A stretch of DNA of 64,000 bases, from positions 7,440,001 through 7,504,000 of the forward strand of contig NZ_CP035913.1 in the NCBI RefSeq assembly GCF_004209755.1, written 5' to 3'. Made by a program: the position numbers and the translations under genes. Below are positions 19,543 through 28,161 of the stretch, one piece after another. The stretch's first letter is position 1. Each line of letters opens with the position of its first letter. The DNA comes from Pseudoduganella lutea (GTDB taxonomy: Bacteria; Pseudomonadota; Gammaproteobacteria; Burkholderiales; Burkholderiaceae_D). The notes beneath the pieces were generated by a model, which had not been told where the DNA came from, did no database searches, and saw nothing but the letters and a program-made list of their open reading frames with translations.

Positions 19543-20496
19543 ATGTGGACTGGTGTACTGTGCGCCCTGCTCGCGGGCGCGATGTGGGGCATGGTGTTCA
19601 TCGTTCCCGCGCTGCTGGCTGCCTTCTCGCCGCTGGAACTGGCACTCGGCCGCTACACGGCCTATGGCGCGATGGCGTTCGTGCTGCTGTTGCCCAAGCT
19701 GTCGCGCCTTGCGCACCGGCTCGACCGCGCCGACTGCGCGGCCCTGCTGCGGCACGCGCTGGCCGGGAACATCGTGTACTACATGCTGCTGGCGGCGGGT
19801 GTGAAGCTGGCCGGCGTGGCGCCCACGTCGCTGATCATCGGCGTGCTGCCGATCACGGTCACGCTGATGGGGCGGCACGACCACGGCGCCGTGCCGCTGG
19901 CGCGCCTGGCGCTGCCCCTGCTCGTGGTTGCCGCCGGCATCGCCTGTATCAATGTCGACGTGTTCACCCATGCGCATGCCTCGGGGCAGCCGGCGTGGCG
20001 GACGGCAGCGGGCCTCGCGTGCGCGGCCGGCGCCCTGCTCTGCTGGACCTGGTATGCCGTCGACAACGCGCGCTACCTGAAGGCCAATGCGCATTTCAGC
20101 AGCGCCGAATGGTCGGCGCTGTATGGCCTGGCGACCGGCATCATCGCGCTCCTTATCGCCTTGATTGCGTTCGTGCCGCGGTTCGGGGACGTGACAGGCG
20201 TGACCGGCGCCGTCGATGCCCGCGACTGGGGATTGTTCTGGACGTGTAACGCGCTGCTTGCCCTGGGCGCTTCGGTGATCGGCAATCAGTTATGGAACGT
20301 GGCCAGCCGACGGGTGCCGGTCACGCTGTCGGGCCAGCTGATCCTGTTTGAAACGCTGTTCGCGCTGCTGTACGGCTTCGTCTACCGGCACGCCTGGCCA
20401 CGGCCGCTGGAGGCGGCGGCGATCGCGTTGCTGGTGGCAGGCGTGATGTGGTCGGTGCGGGTGCACGCGGCAGAGGAACGGATCACGCCAGCGTAG
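19543..20496 (+). CDS. EamA/DMT-family transporter
   Basis: A 317-residue inner-membrane protein with about ten transmembrane helices in two EamA halves: the first begins VLCALLAGAMWGMVFIVPAL, the second around GLACAAGALLCWTWYAVDNA. Such proteins usually export or import small metabolites; the substrate is unknown. GGGG lies a few bases before the ATG. It is divergent from the erythromycin-esterase gene, with about 100 bases between them, and converges on the LON-domain gene. Confidence 0.85.
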   Translation: MWTGVLCALLAGAMWGMVFIVPALLAAFSPLELALGRYTAYGAMAFVLLLPKLSRLAHRLDRADCAALLRHALAGNIVYYMLLAAGVKLAGVAPTSLIIGVLPITVTLMGRHDHGAVPLARLALPLLVVAAGIACINVDVFTHAHASGQPAWRTAAGLACAAGALLCWTWYAVDNARYLKANAHFSSAEWSALYGLATGIIALLIALIAFVPRFGDVTGVTGAVDARDWGLFWTCNALLALGASVIGNQLWNVASRRVPVTLSGQLILFETLFALLYGFVYRHAWPRPLEAAAIALLVAGVMWSVRVHAAEERITPA

Positions 20497-20583
20497 GCAG
20501 CGTTGCATGCGACGAGACCACGGGAGCAAACTGGGAGCAAACTCTGGGAGGAAACGCCGGCGGGAAACTGCTGGAAGAGACGT

Positions 20584-21192
20584 TCAGGTCAGGTAGCCGC
20601 TGTCGGCCAGCGCATCCTGCACCAGTTCGAGCCGCAGCAGCGGATTGTCTTGCGCAAGCAACAGCTGCTTTTGCGCCAGGTCGAGGTCGAGCAGTTCGCA
20701 CCAGCGGTTCGCGACCCAGCCACTTTCGTCGAGCCGGTACGGTGAGCCCATCGGCATCTGCGCGGCCGTCACCCCGCGCTGCTGCAGCGAGCGGATCAGT
20801 GAACCGAGCGCATCGGCCACTTCCTGCTGCTCCGCGGGCACCGGCACCGTCATATCATCCGGCAAGTGCTCGATATTTCCCACCCACAGCCCATGCTTCA
20901 ACTGATCGGCCGCCGTTACGCGGAAGCGCTGCGTACCAAGGCAGGTAATGTGCATCAGCCCGGGCAATGGCGCCGTCCAGTCGACGATGCGGGCCAGCGT
21001 GCCGATCGGGGCGATCGCCTCCGGTTGCCCGGGCTTGCGCACTTCCTCGCCCTGGGCCAAAGCCACCACGCCGAATTCCTCCGACTCGGCGATGCACCGC
21101 TTGATCATGTCGAGGTAACGCACCTCGAACACTTGCAAGGAGAGCCGGCCATCGGGAAACAGGACCGTATTGAGCGGGAACAATGGAATCAT
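20584..21192 (-). CDS. LON peptidase substrate-binding domain protein
   Basis: A 202-residue protein consisting of the Lon N-terminal (LAN/PUA-like) domain only, without the AAA+ or protease parts. The family start is clear: MIPLFPLNTVLFPDGRLSLQVFEVRYLDM, here split over two hydrophobic strands, followed by FGVVALAQGEEV and a C-terminal helical region (LLDLDLAQKQLLLAQDNPL). Stand-alone versions are widespread in Proteobacteria with no fixed role. The ATG at 21192 is chosen because it begins exactly with the conserved IPLFPLN strand. Confidence 0.85.
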   Translation of the reverse strand: MIPLFPLNTVLFPDGRLSLQVFEVRYLDMIKRCIAESEEFGVVALAQGEEVRKPGQPEAIAPIGTLARIVDWTAPLPGLMHITCLGTQRFRVTAADQLKHGLWVGNIEHLPDDMTVPVPAEQQEVADALGSLIRSLQQRGVTAAQMPMGSPYRLDESGWVANRWCELLDLDLAQKQLLLAQDNPLLRLELVQDALADSGYLT

Positions 21193-21328
21193 GCGGCATC
21201 TTGGCACACATCGGGCCGGCACGGCGCCCACCTGGCATCCACCCGTCAACGGAATATTATGGAAGTCAACAGCGCGCTATCTGGCACGAAAGCGCGCTAC
21301 GCTGCCCGGGTCAACCAAGGAGGGCATC

Positions 21329-21709
21329 ATGCTGGCCAATACCGAAGTGATGGCAACGATCGCCGTGCGCGATATCGCAGCGGCACGCGAGTTTTACGGC
21401 AATGTGCTGGGGCTACAGGAAAACCCAGGCGGCGGCGAAGAGGAAGTCGTGTCTTATCTGAGCGGCAGCGCCTTACTGATGGTCTACCGGTCGGAATTTG
21501 CCGGTACCAATCAGGCGACTTCTGCGACCTGGACAGTAGGTGACGAAGTCGAGGAGATCGTCAAGGCACTGAAAACAAAAGGCGTGGCATTCGAACATTA
21601 CGAGATGCCGGGGTTGCAACTGGTGGGAGACATCCATGTGGGCGACCAGATGAAGGTGGCCTGGTTCAAAGACCCGGATGGGAATGTCCTGAGTATCGCT
21701 GGAAATTGA
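21329..21709 (+). CDS. VOC-family (glyoxalase/bleomycin-resistance fold) protein
   Basis: A 126-residue single-domain vicinal oxygen chelate protein. It has the paired beta-alpha-beta halves starting with ATIAVRDIAAAREFYGNVLG and ending FKDPDGNVLSIAG. Metal or substrate residues cannot be assigned with confidence, so dioxygenase, lyase or binding roles stay open. The ATG at 21329 has AAGGAGGG upstream; the frame is open to 21170 but that part overlaps the LON gene's promoter side. It is divergent from the LON-domain gene. Confidence 0.85.
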   Translation: MLANTEVMATIAVRDIAAAREFYGNVLGLQENPGGGEEEVVSYLSGSALLMVYRSEFAGTNQATSATWTVGDEVEEIVKALKTKGVAFEHYEMPGLQLVGDIHVGDQMKVAWFKDPDGNVLSIAGN

Positions 21710-22206
21710 ACCAGCCTGGAAACGTGGTCCCGGCAAGCATTGACGCAAATCCGACACAGTTCGCCCGCAAACCCTACGCAAACCTGGGCTGATTCCAGGC
21801 TAAGCGGAGTACAAGCCCGGCGTGAAAACAACACCAGGCCAGCGGAAGAGTTCGTCACTTGCAATGCCGCGCATGCCTTAATGGAACGCACTGCCACGGA
21901 GCGATGTCGACAAACGATGTCGCCTTATTGCACTGTCATTGCTCTGTCATTGCACTTGCCTGCACACCGGCATTGACAGGAAACCATCCGATTTGCCTGC
22001 CTGATTCGCCCCGCGACTGCGCTGACTATTATCGCTGTCACTGGAACGAACAAGCGCTTCACCACGCTCCAACAGCGGCGCAGGGTTGCAACAATAGTCC
22101 AGCCAGCTTGTGCTTTTAAAGCGCCGAAGCAGCCACGGCCATATGTATCGCCGGGACTGCTTTAATACGTGAACCGCCCCGGGGTGCCGGAGCGGTATCA
22201 GCGCTA
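21710..22206. other. Intergenic stretch, no gene supported; stem-loop at the hns end
   Basis: Only short, unconvincing open frames are present. A doubled CTGTCATTGC occurs near 21935-21960. At 22173-22196, ten bases past the hns stop, ACCGC and GCGGT flank a further CCGG/CCGG pair, forming a hairpin that may end hns transcription, although no T-run follows it. Confidence 0.4.
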
Positions 22207-22503
22207 TTATTGCTTGATCAGGAAATCTTCCTTCTTGCGGCCATCCAGCCATTTCGGAGCACGGCCACGGCCGGTCCACGTCTGGCCGGTTGCTTCGTCA
22301 CGATATTTCATCGGGACCGGTGCGCGCGCCTTCACCGGCTTGGCCGATTTCACGGCCGGGCCCAGGTCGGCCAGCGTCAGGTTGTGTTCACGCATGATCG
22401 TAGCGATGCGTTCCTTGGCTTCCGTGATCTCGTTGCGACGGGCCAATTCAGCCTGCTTCTGCAATTCAGCGATTTTCGCCTGGTATTCCTGGTAAGTCGT
22501 CAT
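22207..22503 (-). CDS. H-NS family nucleoid-associated protein
   Basis: A 98-residue DNA-binding protein. The N-terminal ~50 residues are a coiled-coil oligomerisation helix (YQAKIAELQKQAELARRNEI), then a basic linker, then the C-terminal H-NS domain YRDEATGQTWTGRGRAPKWL with the GRGR-type loop that enters the minor groove. H-NS relatives silence AT-rich and acquired DNA. Lys-rich KSAKPVKARAPVP forms the linker. AAGGATTAG precedes the start. It is divergent from the cupin gene, and a perfect inverted repeat lies between them. Confidence 0.92.
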   Translation of the reverse strand: MTTYQEYQAKIAELQKQAELARRNEITEAKERIATIMREHNLTLADLGPAVKSAKPVKARAPVPMKYRDEATGQTWTGRGRAPKWLDGRKKEDFLIKQ

Positions 22504-22593
22504 CTCTAATCCTTTGTAGGTGAAAAAGTACGCGTGACAATCTGTGAGAATTCAATGTCCCGCCAATTTACCATAAGACGCCGGACACGTTCC

Positions 22594-22614
22594 ACATTTA
22601 TTCACAATAAATGT
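22594..22614. promoter_or_regulatory. Inverted repeat between hns and cupin genes
   Basis: The arms ACATTTATT and AATAAATGT pair perfectly around CAC. It is AT-rich and sits in the divergent promoter region 91 bases before hns and 48 bases before the cupin gene, so an operator for a dimeric regulator is plausible. Confidence 0.45.
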
Positions 22615-22661
22615 CGTGTAAGCTTACGGGAGAATAAATTTGCTCACTTAAACTCGTCATC

Positions 22662-23132
22662 ATGAATACCATCCCTCTCGCGATCAATGCGCCGGATGCC
22701 GCACCGCGCACGAAGCCATCACTGCTGCCCGCGCCGTTCTCGGAAATGATGGCGGGCCGCGTCAAGCAGCCACTCGGCGATATATTCGGACTCGGGAATT
22801 TCGGTATCAATCGCTGCACGCTGGCACCGGGCAGTATCTCCGGCCTGCTGCACCAGCACGGCAGGCAGGACGAATTTGTTTATCTTCTGGCAGGCGTCGC
22901 GGTACTCGTTACCGATGAAGGGGAAATGGTGCTGACACCCGGCATGTGCGCCGGGTTCAAGGCGGGCGGTCGCGCGCACCGGCTGGAAAACCGCTCGGCG
23001 GAACCGGTGGTATTCCTGGAGATCGGCGACCGCGCCGCGGGCGATACCGTTGCCTATCCGCGCGACGACCTCGCCGCCGTATTTGAAAACGGCGCCTGGC
23101 GATTCACCCGCAAGGATGGCTCGCCGTATTGA
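22662..23132 (+). CDS. Cupin-domain protein
   Basis: A 156-residue protein with one cupin beta-barrel. Motif 1 is seen as LLHQHGRQDEFVYLLAGVAV and motif 2 as PGMCAGFKAGGRAHRLENRS, which provide His/Glu metal ligands. The sequence resembles cupins of the mannose-6-phosphate isomerase-like/transcript-associated group, but the reaction is unknown. The end (ENGAWRFTRKDGSPY) is typical of a conserved uncharacterised subgroup. It is divergent from hns and converges on the TonB receptor gene. Confidence 0.8.
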   Translation: MNTIPLAINAPDAAPRTKPSLLPAPFSEMMAGRVKQPLGDIFGLGNFGINRCTLAPGSISGLLHQHGRQDEFVYLLAGVAVLVTDEGEMVLTPGMCAGFKAGGRAHRLENRSAEPVVFLEIGDRAAGDTVAYPRDDLAAVFENGAWRFTRKDGSPY

Positions 23133-23163
23133 AGCGACGCCGGTTCAAAAAGCCGGCGCCGGA

Positions 23164-25383
23164 TCAAAAGCGCATTTCCAGTGTCGCCCGCCCCTGCGCA
23201 TAGCCCGGATAGATGCTGGTGCGGCGCAGCGTGCCATTGCCGTCGAGATAGGCGGCGTCGCCCACCGAGTCCTGGCCGAGCACATTCGAGACCGCCACGC
23301 GCAGCTGGTATTGCGGATTGAACTTCCATAAGGCATAGACGTCGAGGTCGCGCCGCACGCTCTGGTAGCCGGTCTGGTTGACGTCGATGCGCACCGGGCC
23401 GCCATCGCGGAAGGCAAAGCTGGCGCCCGTGGTCAGCTTGCCGTCGGGCGAGCGGTAATCGGCGCCGAAGGTGGCCGACAAGGGGGTCTGCTGATCCAGG
23501 CGGTTGTCCGGCCCCGGCACCACGTCCACCCGCGACCAGTTGCGCGCCACGCTGGCACGCAGGTCGACGCCAGGCGCGTCGTCGATCACGGCCGCCAGCG
23601 GAAACTTCGCTTCCAGCTCGATGCTGCGGGTGACGGCATTGCCGTCGTTGACGGGCGTGGCGACCCAGCGGCCATCCTCGAGGAACAGGCCCTGGCGCGT
23701 ATAGCCGCTGATGCGCCGCATCGACGCCGCCGCCGACAGCAGCGCGTTCTCGCCCCAGTAGTGCTCGTACGACGCGTCGATGCCGGACGCCAGCTCCGGC
23801 TGCAATGCCGGGTTGCCGCGGCGATCCGGTTCCGTCTGGCTGTTATTGGTCGAGGTGAAGCGGCGCGGCACCAGGTTGTTCGGGCTCGGCGCCTTGTAGG
23901 TGCGGGTCAGCGCCAGGCGCACCTGGTCGCGGCTGTCCGGCAGCTTGTACAGCGTTTGCGCCAGCGGGCTCCACACGCTGTTGGTCTGGCTGACCGGGTC
24001 GAAGCTGTCGCCCTCGCTGGTGGTCTCGATGCCTTCCCAGCGCAGGCCGGCATAGACGGACCAGCGCGGGGTGAGGTTCCACTCATCCTGCGCGTACAGC
24101 GCCAGTCGCGTGACTTTCGCTTCATAGCCTTCGTCCGAATCGACGGCGACAAACCCCGGCAGGTCGGCCTCGTCCTCGAGGCGGGAATCGTCGCGCAGTG
24201 TCACACCGGCATCCCAGCCCATCGACAGCGCATGATCTTCCAGCCAGGGCACCGAATACTTGCCCTGCGTGGACAAGCCCTTTTCCGTCGTTTCGCTGAG
24301 CACGGTCGCATCGCGCCCCAGCACGGCAGCGCGGTAGTCGAATTCGTGCCATGTGCCTTCCGAGCGCATGCCGCTGATGCCCGCCTTGGCATCGAGCTTG
24401 CCGCCCTCGCCCAGCCGCTTCACCCAGTTCACGTCGGTGCGGGCGAACAGGCTGCGATTCGTGTTGAACATGTCGCGCACGTCGAAGCGCGGGCGGGCAC
24501 CCAGTTCGGTATCGACTTCCTGGTAGCCGTGGTAGCGGTTGCGGTTGAAGTTGACGAACGTCTGCGATGTCAGCGTATCGCCGCCACCCAGGTTCCAGTT
24601 GATGCGCGGGGCCAGATTCATGCCTTCCCAGCGGCCGCCGTCCTGCTGGCGCGTATGGCGCACCATCCGCAGTTCCCCTGCTGGATCGACGAGCGTTTCC
24701 TCCACCGGCGACACGCGGTCATAGGTACCGCGCCAGAAATTGCCGCTGAGCGAGTAGGACAGTGCGCCAGCCTTGTCGGAGATCTGCAGGCTGCCGCTCG
24801 GGCTGTTCTGGTCCGCGCTTTTCGCCGCGCTCAGCTTGAATTCGCGCTGCGCCGTCTTGACGGCCCGTTTCAGCACGATGTTGATCGTGCCGGCAATCGA
24901 CTGGGTCGAGAACTCGGCACTGGCGGCGCGCACGATCTCGATGCGCTCGATGACGTCCGGCGACAACGTGTCGATCGAAAACCCGGCCGGCGCCCGCTCG
25001 CCATTGAGCAGGATCTGCGTGTACCCGCTGCCCAGGCCGCGCATGCGGATATCGTTGCCGCCCCGGCCGGTACCACCGACTGTCACGCCGGGAATGCGCT
25101 TGAAGACGTCGGTGATCGCCGTGTCGCCATAGCGCTTGATCTCCTCGTCGGACACCACGACCTTGCTGGCGGTATCGTCGCGACGCGGATCGTAGGCTGC
25201 CGCCGATCCCTTGATTTCCACGGTCTGCATGGATTCGACGGGCTTTGCCGTTTCGCCCTGCGCGCGCTGTTCCGTAGGGTCGGGCATGGTCTGGACGGTG
25301 TCGGCGAATGCAGGTAACGCGGCGAGAATGGCCGCTGCCAATGCGGCAAGCTTGAAGGGGCAGGAGAAATCGGATGCAGGCAT
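23164..25383 (-). CDS. TonB-dependent outer-membrane receptor
   Basis: A 739-residue outer-membrane active transporter. The signal peptide MPASDFSCPFKLAALAAAIL ends near LPAFA. The plug domain shows VVVSDEEIKRYGDTAITDVF, RIPGVTVGG and IRMRGLGSGYTQILLNGERA, followed by VIERIEIVRAASAEFSTQSI and a 22-strand barrel ending in ...LEMRF with the terminal Phe expected for barrel assembly. The start at 25383 (not 25461) places the signal peptide at the N-terminus. The ligand is unknown (siderophore, vitamin B12 or saccharide). No TonB/ExbBD, permease or regulator adjoins it. Confidence 0.9.
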   Translation of the reverse strand: MPASDFSCPFKLAALAAAILAALPAFADTVQTMPDPTEQRAQGETAKPVESMQTVEIKGSAAAYDPRRDDTASKVVVSDEEIKRYGDTAITDVFKRIPGVTVGGTGRGGNDIRMRGLGSGYTQILLNGERAPAGFSIDTLSPDVIERIEIVRAASAEFSTQSIAGTINIVLKRAVKTAQREFKLSAAKSADQNSPSGSLQISDKAGALSYSLSGNFWRGTYDRVSPVEETLVDPAGELRMVRHTRQQDGGRWEGMNLAPRINWNLGGGDTLTSQTFVNFNRNRYHGYQEVDTELGARPRFDVRDMFNTNRSLFARTDVNWVKRLGEGGKLDAKAGISGMRSEGTWHEFDYRAAVLGRDATVLSETTEKGLSTQGKYSVPWLEDHALSMGWDAGVTLRDDSRLEDEADLPGFVAVDSDEGYEAKVTRLALYAQDEWNLTPRWSVYAGLRWEGIETTSEGDSFDPVSQTNSVWSPLAQTLYKLPDSRDQVRLALTRTYKAPSPNNLVPRRFTSTNNSQTEPDRRGNPALQPELASGIDASYEHYWGENALLSAAASMRRISGYTRQGLFLEDGRWVATPVNDGNAVTRSIELEAKFPLAAVIDDAPGVDLRASVARNWSRVDVVPGPDNRLDQQTPLSATFGADYRSPDGKLTTGASFAFRDGGPVRIDVNQTGYQSVRRDLDVYALWKFNPQYQLRVAVSNVLGQDSVGDAAYLDGNGTLRRTSIYPGYAQGRATLEMRF

Positions 25384-25521
25384 GGGAAAACGTTTTATAA
25401 AGAGATCGAAAGTGGCGATAAATGGATTGGTAGCGCTATTTTGCCCAAGATTCCACGCCATGGCTTACCTGGGAAGAAATATTTCCATTCGTTCCCGCGC
25501 CATGCGCCTTACATGCGCGGC

Positions 25522-25527
25522 TATAAT
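25522..25527 (+). promoter_or_regulatory. -10 element of the psd promoter
   Basis: A perfect TATAAT lies 31 bases before the psd start, preceded by GGC. No good -35 match is visible at 16-18 bases upstream. Confidence 0.5.
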
Positions 25528-25558
25528 GCGCCCTTGAACTTTTGGGGAATTCCATACC

Positions 25559-26407
25559 GTGTCCGACCGCCTCGCCGTCCTGCCGCAATACCTGCTCCCG
25601 AAGGGGGCATTGACCAATTTCGCCGGCCGGGTGGCGGGTGCGAAAGGCGGTGCGATGACGACGCGCCTGATCCGGTGGTTCGTCGGCAAATACGACGTCA
25701 ATATGGACGAGGCGGAAAATTCCGATATCGCCAGCTACCACAGTTTCAATGAATTCTTTACCCGCGCCTTGAAAGCCGGTGTACGCCCGATTGCCGACGC
25801 GCCGTTCGTCTGCCCCGTCGATGGCCGCATCAGCCAGTTCGGTGCGATCGAGGACGACCAGATCTTCCAGGCCAAGGGCCACAGCTTCACGACGACGGCC
25901 CTGGTGGGCGGCGACCGCGCGCTGGCGGACCTGTTCCAGCATGGCAGTTTCGCCAACCTGTACTTGTCGCCGCGCGACTACCACCGCATCCACATGCCCT
26001 GCGACGGCAAGCTGACGCGGATGATCTATGTGCCCGGCAGCCTGTTCTCCGTGAACCCCACGACCGCGCGCGGCATTCCCGGCCTGTTTGCCCGCAATGA
26101 ACGCGTGGTGTGCGTGTTCGACACGGCGCACGGCCCGTTCGTGATGACGCTGGTGGGGGCGACGATCGTCGGCAGCATGGCCACCGTGTGGCACGGTGTC
26201 GTCAACCCGCCGCGGCAGGCCGAGATCCGTGAATGGTCCTACCTGGACCAGGACATCACGCTGAAGAAAGGCGAGGAGCTGGGCCGCTTCCTGCTGGGCT
26301 CCACTGTCGTCATGCTGTTCCCGAAAGACACGCTCGCGTTCAACCCTGGCTGGCAGCCCGCCGGCGCCGTGCGGCTCGGCGAGCCGATGGCCACGCTCCC
26401 CCGCTGA
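25559..26407 (+). CDS. psd: Phosphatidylserine decarboxylase
   Basis: A 282-residue membrane-associated proenzyme that makes phosphatidylethanolamine from phosphatidylserine. The self-cleavage site that generates the pyruvoyl group is LGST at residues 246-249 (Ser248). Other family marks are YHSFNEFFTRALK, CPVDGRISQFG, YLSPRDYHRIHMP and FNERVV-like ARNERVVCVFDT. The length and N-terminus match the gamma/betaproteobacterial type. The start is a GTG at 25559, just after a stretch containing GGGGAATT. It is divergent from the TonB receptor gene and converges on the LysR gene. Confidence 0.95.
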   Translation: MSDRLAVLPQYLLPKGALTNFAGRVAGAKGGAMTTRLIRWFVGKYDVNMDEAENSDIASYHSFNEFFTRALKAGVRPIADAPFVCPVDGRISQFGAIEDDQIFQAKGHSFTTTALVGGDRALADLFQHGSFANLYLSPRDYHRIHMPCDGKLTRMIYVPGSLFSVNPTTARGIPGLFARNERVVCVFDTAHGPFVMTLVGATIVGSMATVWHGVVNPPRQAEIREWSYLDQDITLKKGEELGRFLLGSTVVMLFPKDTLAFNPGWQPAGAVRLGEPMATLPR

Positions 26408-26419
26408 CGAAACGTTGCT

Positions 26420-26517
26420 CCAAAAATGGGGACGTACCCTGGTTTTGAGGAAATTTCCTTAAAACCAGGGTCCGTCCCTGGTTTTGCCTTAAAACCAGGG
26501 TCTGTCCCTATTTTTGG
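26420..26517. repeat. Repeat family B: three tandem units
   Basis: Three copies of a 25-30 base unit follow one another: AAAATGGGGACGTACCCTGG, AAAACCAGGGTCCGTCCCTGG and AAAACCAGGGTCTGTCCC, alternating in orientation and joined by TTTT/AAAA tracts. The array fills the gap between converging psd and lysR genes, and its last unit contributes the TAG stop and final codons of lysR. Confidence 0.75.
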
Positions 26518-27401
26518 TAGTGCGCTTCAAGCATGTCGAGGAAGGCGCGTGTCTTGGCTGGCATCAACCGGCGGCCGGGGAAGACGGCGTAGCCGGTAAC
26601 GGCCGGGAAAGCCCATTCGGGCAGCACCTTCACGAGCGCGCCGGCAGCCACCAACGGTGCGGCGTACCGGTCCGTGCAGCTGGCGATGCCGGCGCCCGCG
26701 GCCGCGAGCCGCGCCAGCAGTTCGGGCGAATTCCCCGTCATCCGCACCGGCACCTCGCGCTCCCACCTGGTTTTACCGCGCAACAGCGTCCATTGCGCCA
26801 GGCCCGAGGCTGCGCGCGACAATCCGAGCAGGTCGTGCCGGAACAGTTCGTCGGGGTGGGAAGGCAGGCCGCGCAGTACCGTGTACGACGGCGACGCATA
26901 CAGCGACCACGTGCTGAGCACCACGGGCCGGGCGGCCAGCGTGGCGTCGTCCGGCAGCGTGCCCATCCGCACGGCCAGGTCGAAGCCTTCGGCCACCAGG
27001 TCGACGCGCCGCGGCGACAGGTCGAACTGCAGCGAAATGCCCGGATACCGCGCCATGAATGCCGGTAGCAAGGTGCCCATCACCTCGTTGGCGAAATCGG
27101 CCGGCATCGATACCTTCAGCAAGCCATTCGGCGCGCCCTGCCGGTGCTGCGCGAGTGCGCCGGCCGCTTCCGTTTCCTCGGCCACCTTGCGCGCGTGATC
27201 GAGCAGGCTGGTGCCGAATTCCGTCAGCACGAGGCGGCGTGTCGTTCGCTGCAACAGCCGCTCGCCCAGCCGGGCTTCGAGCAGCGACAGCCGACGTGAC
27301 ACGGTGGATTTCGGCAACCCCGTGCGCAGGGCCGCCTGGCTGAAGCTGCCCGTTTCCACGATGCGCGCAAACAGCAGCAGATCACCTGGATCAAGTTCCA
27401 T
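26508..27401 (-). CDS. LysR family transcriptional regulator
   Basis: A 297-residue LTTR. Residues 1-60 hold the winged helix-turn-helix (ETGSFSQAALRTGLPKSTVS, RRLSLLEARLGERLLQRTTR), and residues ~90-290 the two-lobed effector domain (GLLKVSMPADFANEVMG, FDLAVRMGTLPDDATL). This matches the CrgA/AaeR-like group. It is divergent from azoR with a LysR-type palindrome between them, so it probably controls azoR and perhaps the pirin gene. The final residues YQK and the stop come from a family B repeat, so the original C-terminus may have been altered. Confidence 0.92.
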   Translation of the reverse strand: MELDPGDLLLFARIVETGSFSQAALRTGLPKSTVSRRLSLLEARLGERLLQRTTRRLVLTEFGTSLLDHARKVAEETEAAGALAQHRQGAPNGLLKVSMPADFANEVMGTLLPAFMARYPGISLQFDLSPRRVDLVAEGFDLAVRMGTLPDDATLAARPVVLSTWSLYASPSYTVLRGLPSHPDELFRHDLLGLSRAASGLAQWTLLRGKTRWEREVPVRMTGNSPELLARLAAAGAGIASCTDRYAAPLVAAGALVKVLPEWAFPAVTGYAVFPGRRLMPAKTRAFLDMLEAHYQK

Positions 27402-27428
27402 GACGCCTCTTTGTTATTGTTCCACTGG

Positions 27429-27445
27429 TGGATTAATGTAATCCA
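27429..27445. promoter_or_regulatory. Palindromic LysR-type operator between lysR and azoR
   Basis: TGGATTA and TAATCCA form a perfect inverted repeat with ATG in the centre. It lies in the divergent lysR-azoR promoter region, 28 bases before lysR and 92 before azoR, and fits the T-N11-A form bound by LysR-type regulators. Confidence 0.6.
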
Positions 27446-27537
27446 TTTTACCGGCTTTATCGATGCGAATGGAACGGGTAAAGTGCACTCACTGACTGAC
27501 GAAACCTCGCTAATCAACCAATTCAAGGGAGCACACC

Positions 27538-28134
27538 ATGAACATCCTGCAAATCAATTCCAGCGCCCGCAGCAACGGCTCCGAATCGACCCGCCTGGCC
27601 GACACCATCGTCGCGAAACTGAACGCGGACGGCAATGCCACCGTGGTGCGCCGCGACCTGGCGGCCCAGCCACACCCGGTGCTCGACGAAGCCGCCCTGC
27701 AGGCCCTGTTCACCCCAGCTGACCAGCGCACCCCCGAGCAGGCTGCCCGCGTGGCGCTCGACGATGCGCTGATCGCCCAGGCGCAAGCGGCGGACGTCAT
27801 CGTGATCGGTGCGCCCATGTACAACTTCGGCATCACCGTGCAACTGAAAAGCTGGTTCGACGCGATCGCCCGGGCCGGCGTGACCTTCAAGTACGGCCCA
27901 ACCGGTCCGGTGGGTCTGCTGACCGGCAAGAAAGTCTATGTGGCGCTGACCCGCGGCGGCATGCACAGGGATGCGCCGTCCGACGTCCAGCTGCCGCACC
28001 TGCGGATGTTCCTGGGCTTCGTTGGCCTGACCGACGTGCAGTTCGTGTACTCGGAAGGCCATGGCATGGGTGCGGACGCGGTGGCCCGCGCCCGCGCCGA
28101 AGCCGATGAACAGATCAACGCCGTCCTCGTATAA
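27538..28134 (+). CDS. azoR: FMN-dependent NADH-azoreductase
   Basis: A 198-residue flavodoxin-fold enzyme that reduces quinones and azo compounds with NADH. Family motifs are the N-terminal phosphate loop INSSARSNGSES, the segment VIGAPMYNFGITVQLKSWFD, and ALTRGGMH lining FMN. It matches AzoR in length. AAGGGAG precedes the start. It is divergent from the LysR gene and is followed after 27 bases by the pirin gene, probably as one electrophile/quinone-responsive unit (inference). Confidence 0.93.
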   Translation: MNILQINSSARSNGSESTRLADTIVAKLNADGNATVVRRDLAAQPHPVLDEAALQALFTPADQRTPEQAARVALDDALIAQAQAADVIVIGAPMYNFGITVQLKSWFDAIARAGVTFKYGPTGPVGLLTGKKVYVALTRGGMHRDAPSDVQLPHLRMFLGFVGLTDVQFVYSEGHGMGADAVARARAEADEQINAVLV

Positions 28135-28161
28135 ACCAGCAACCGGCACAGGAGAACCGCC

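Noticed and set aside
22173..22196. Firm terminator after hns
   Set aside because: The stem is short and interrupted and no T-run follows; it is kept only as a note in the intergenic entry.
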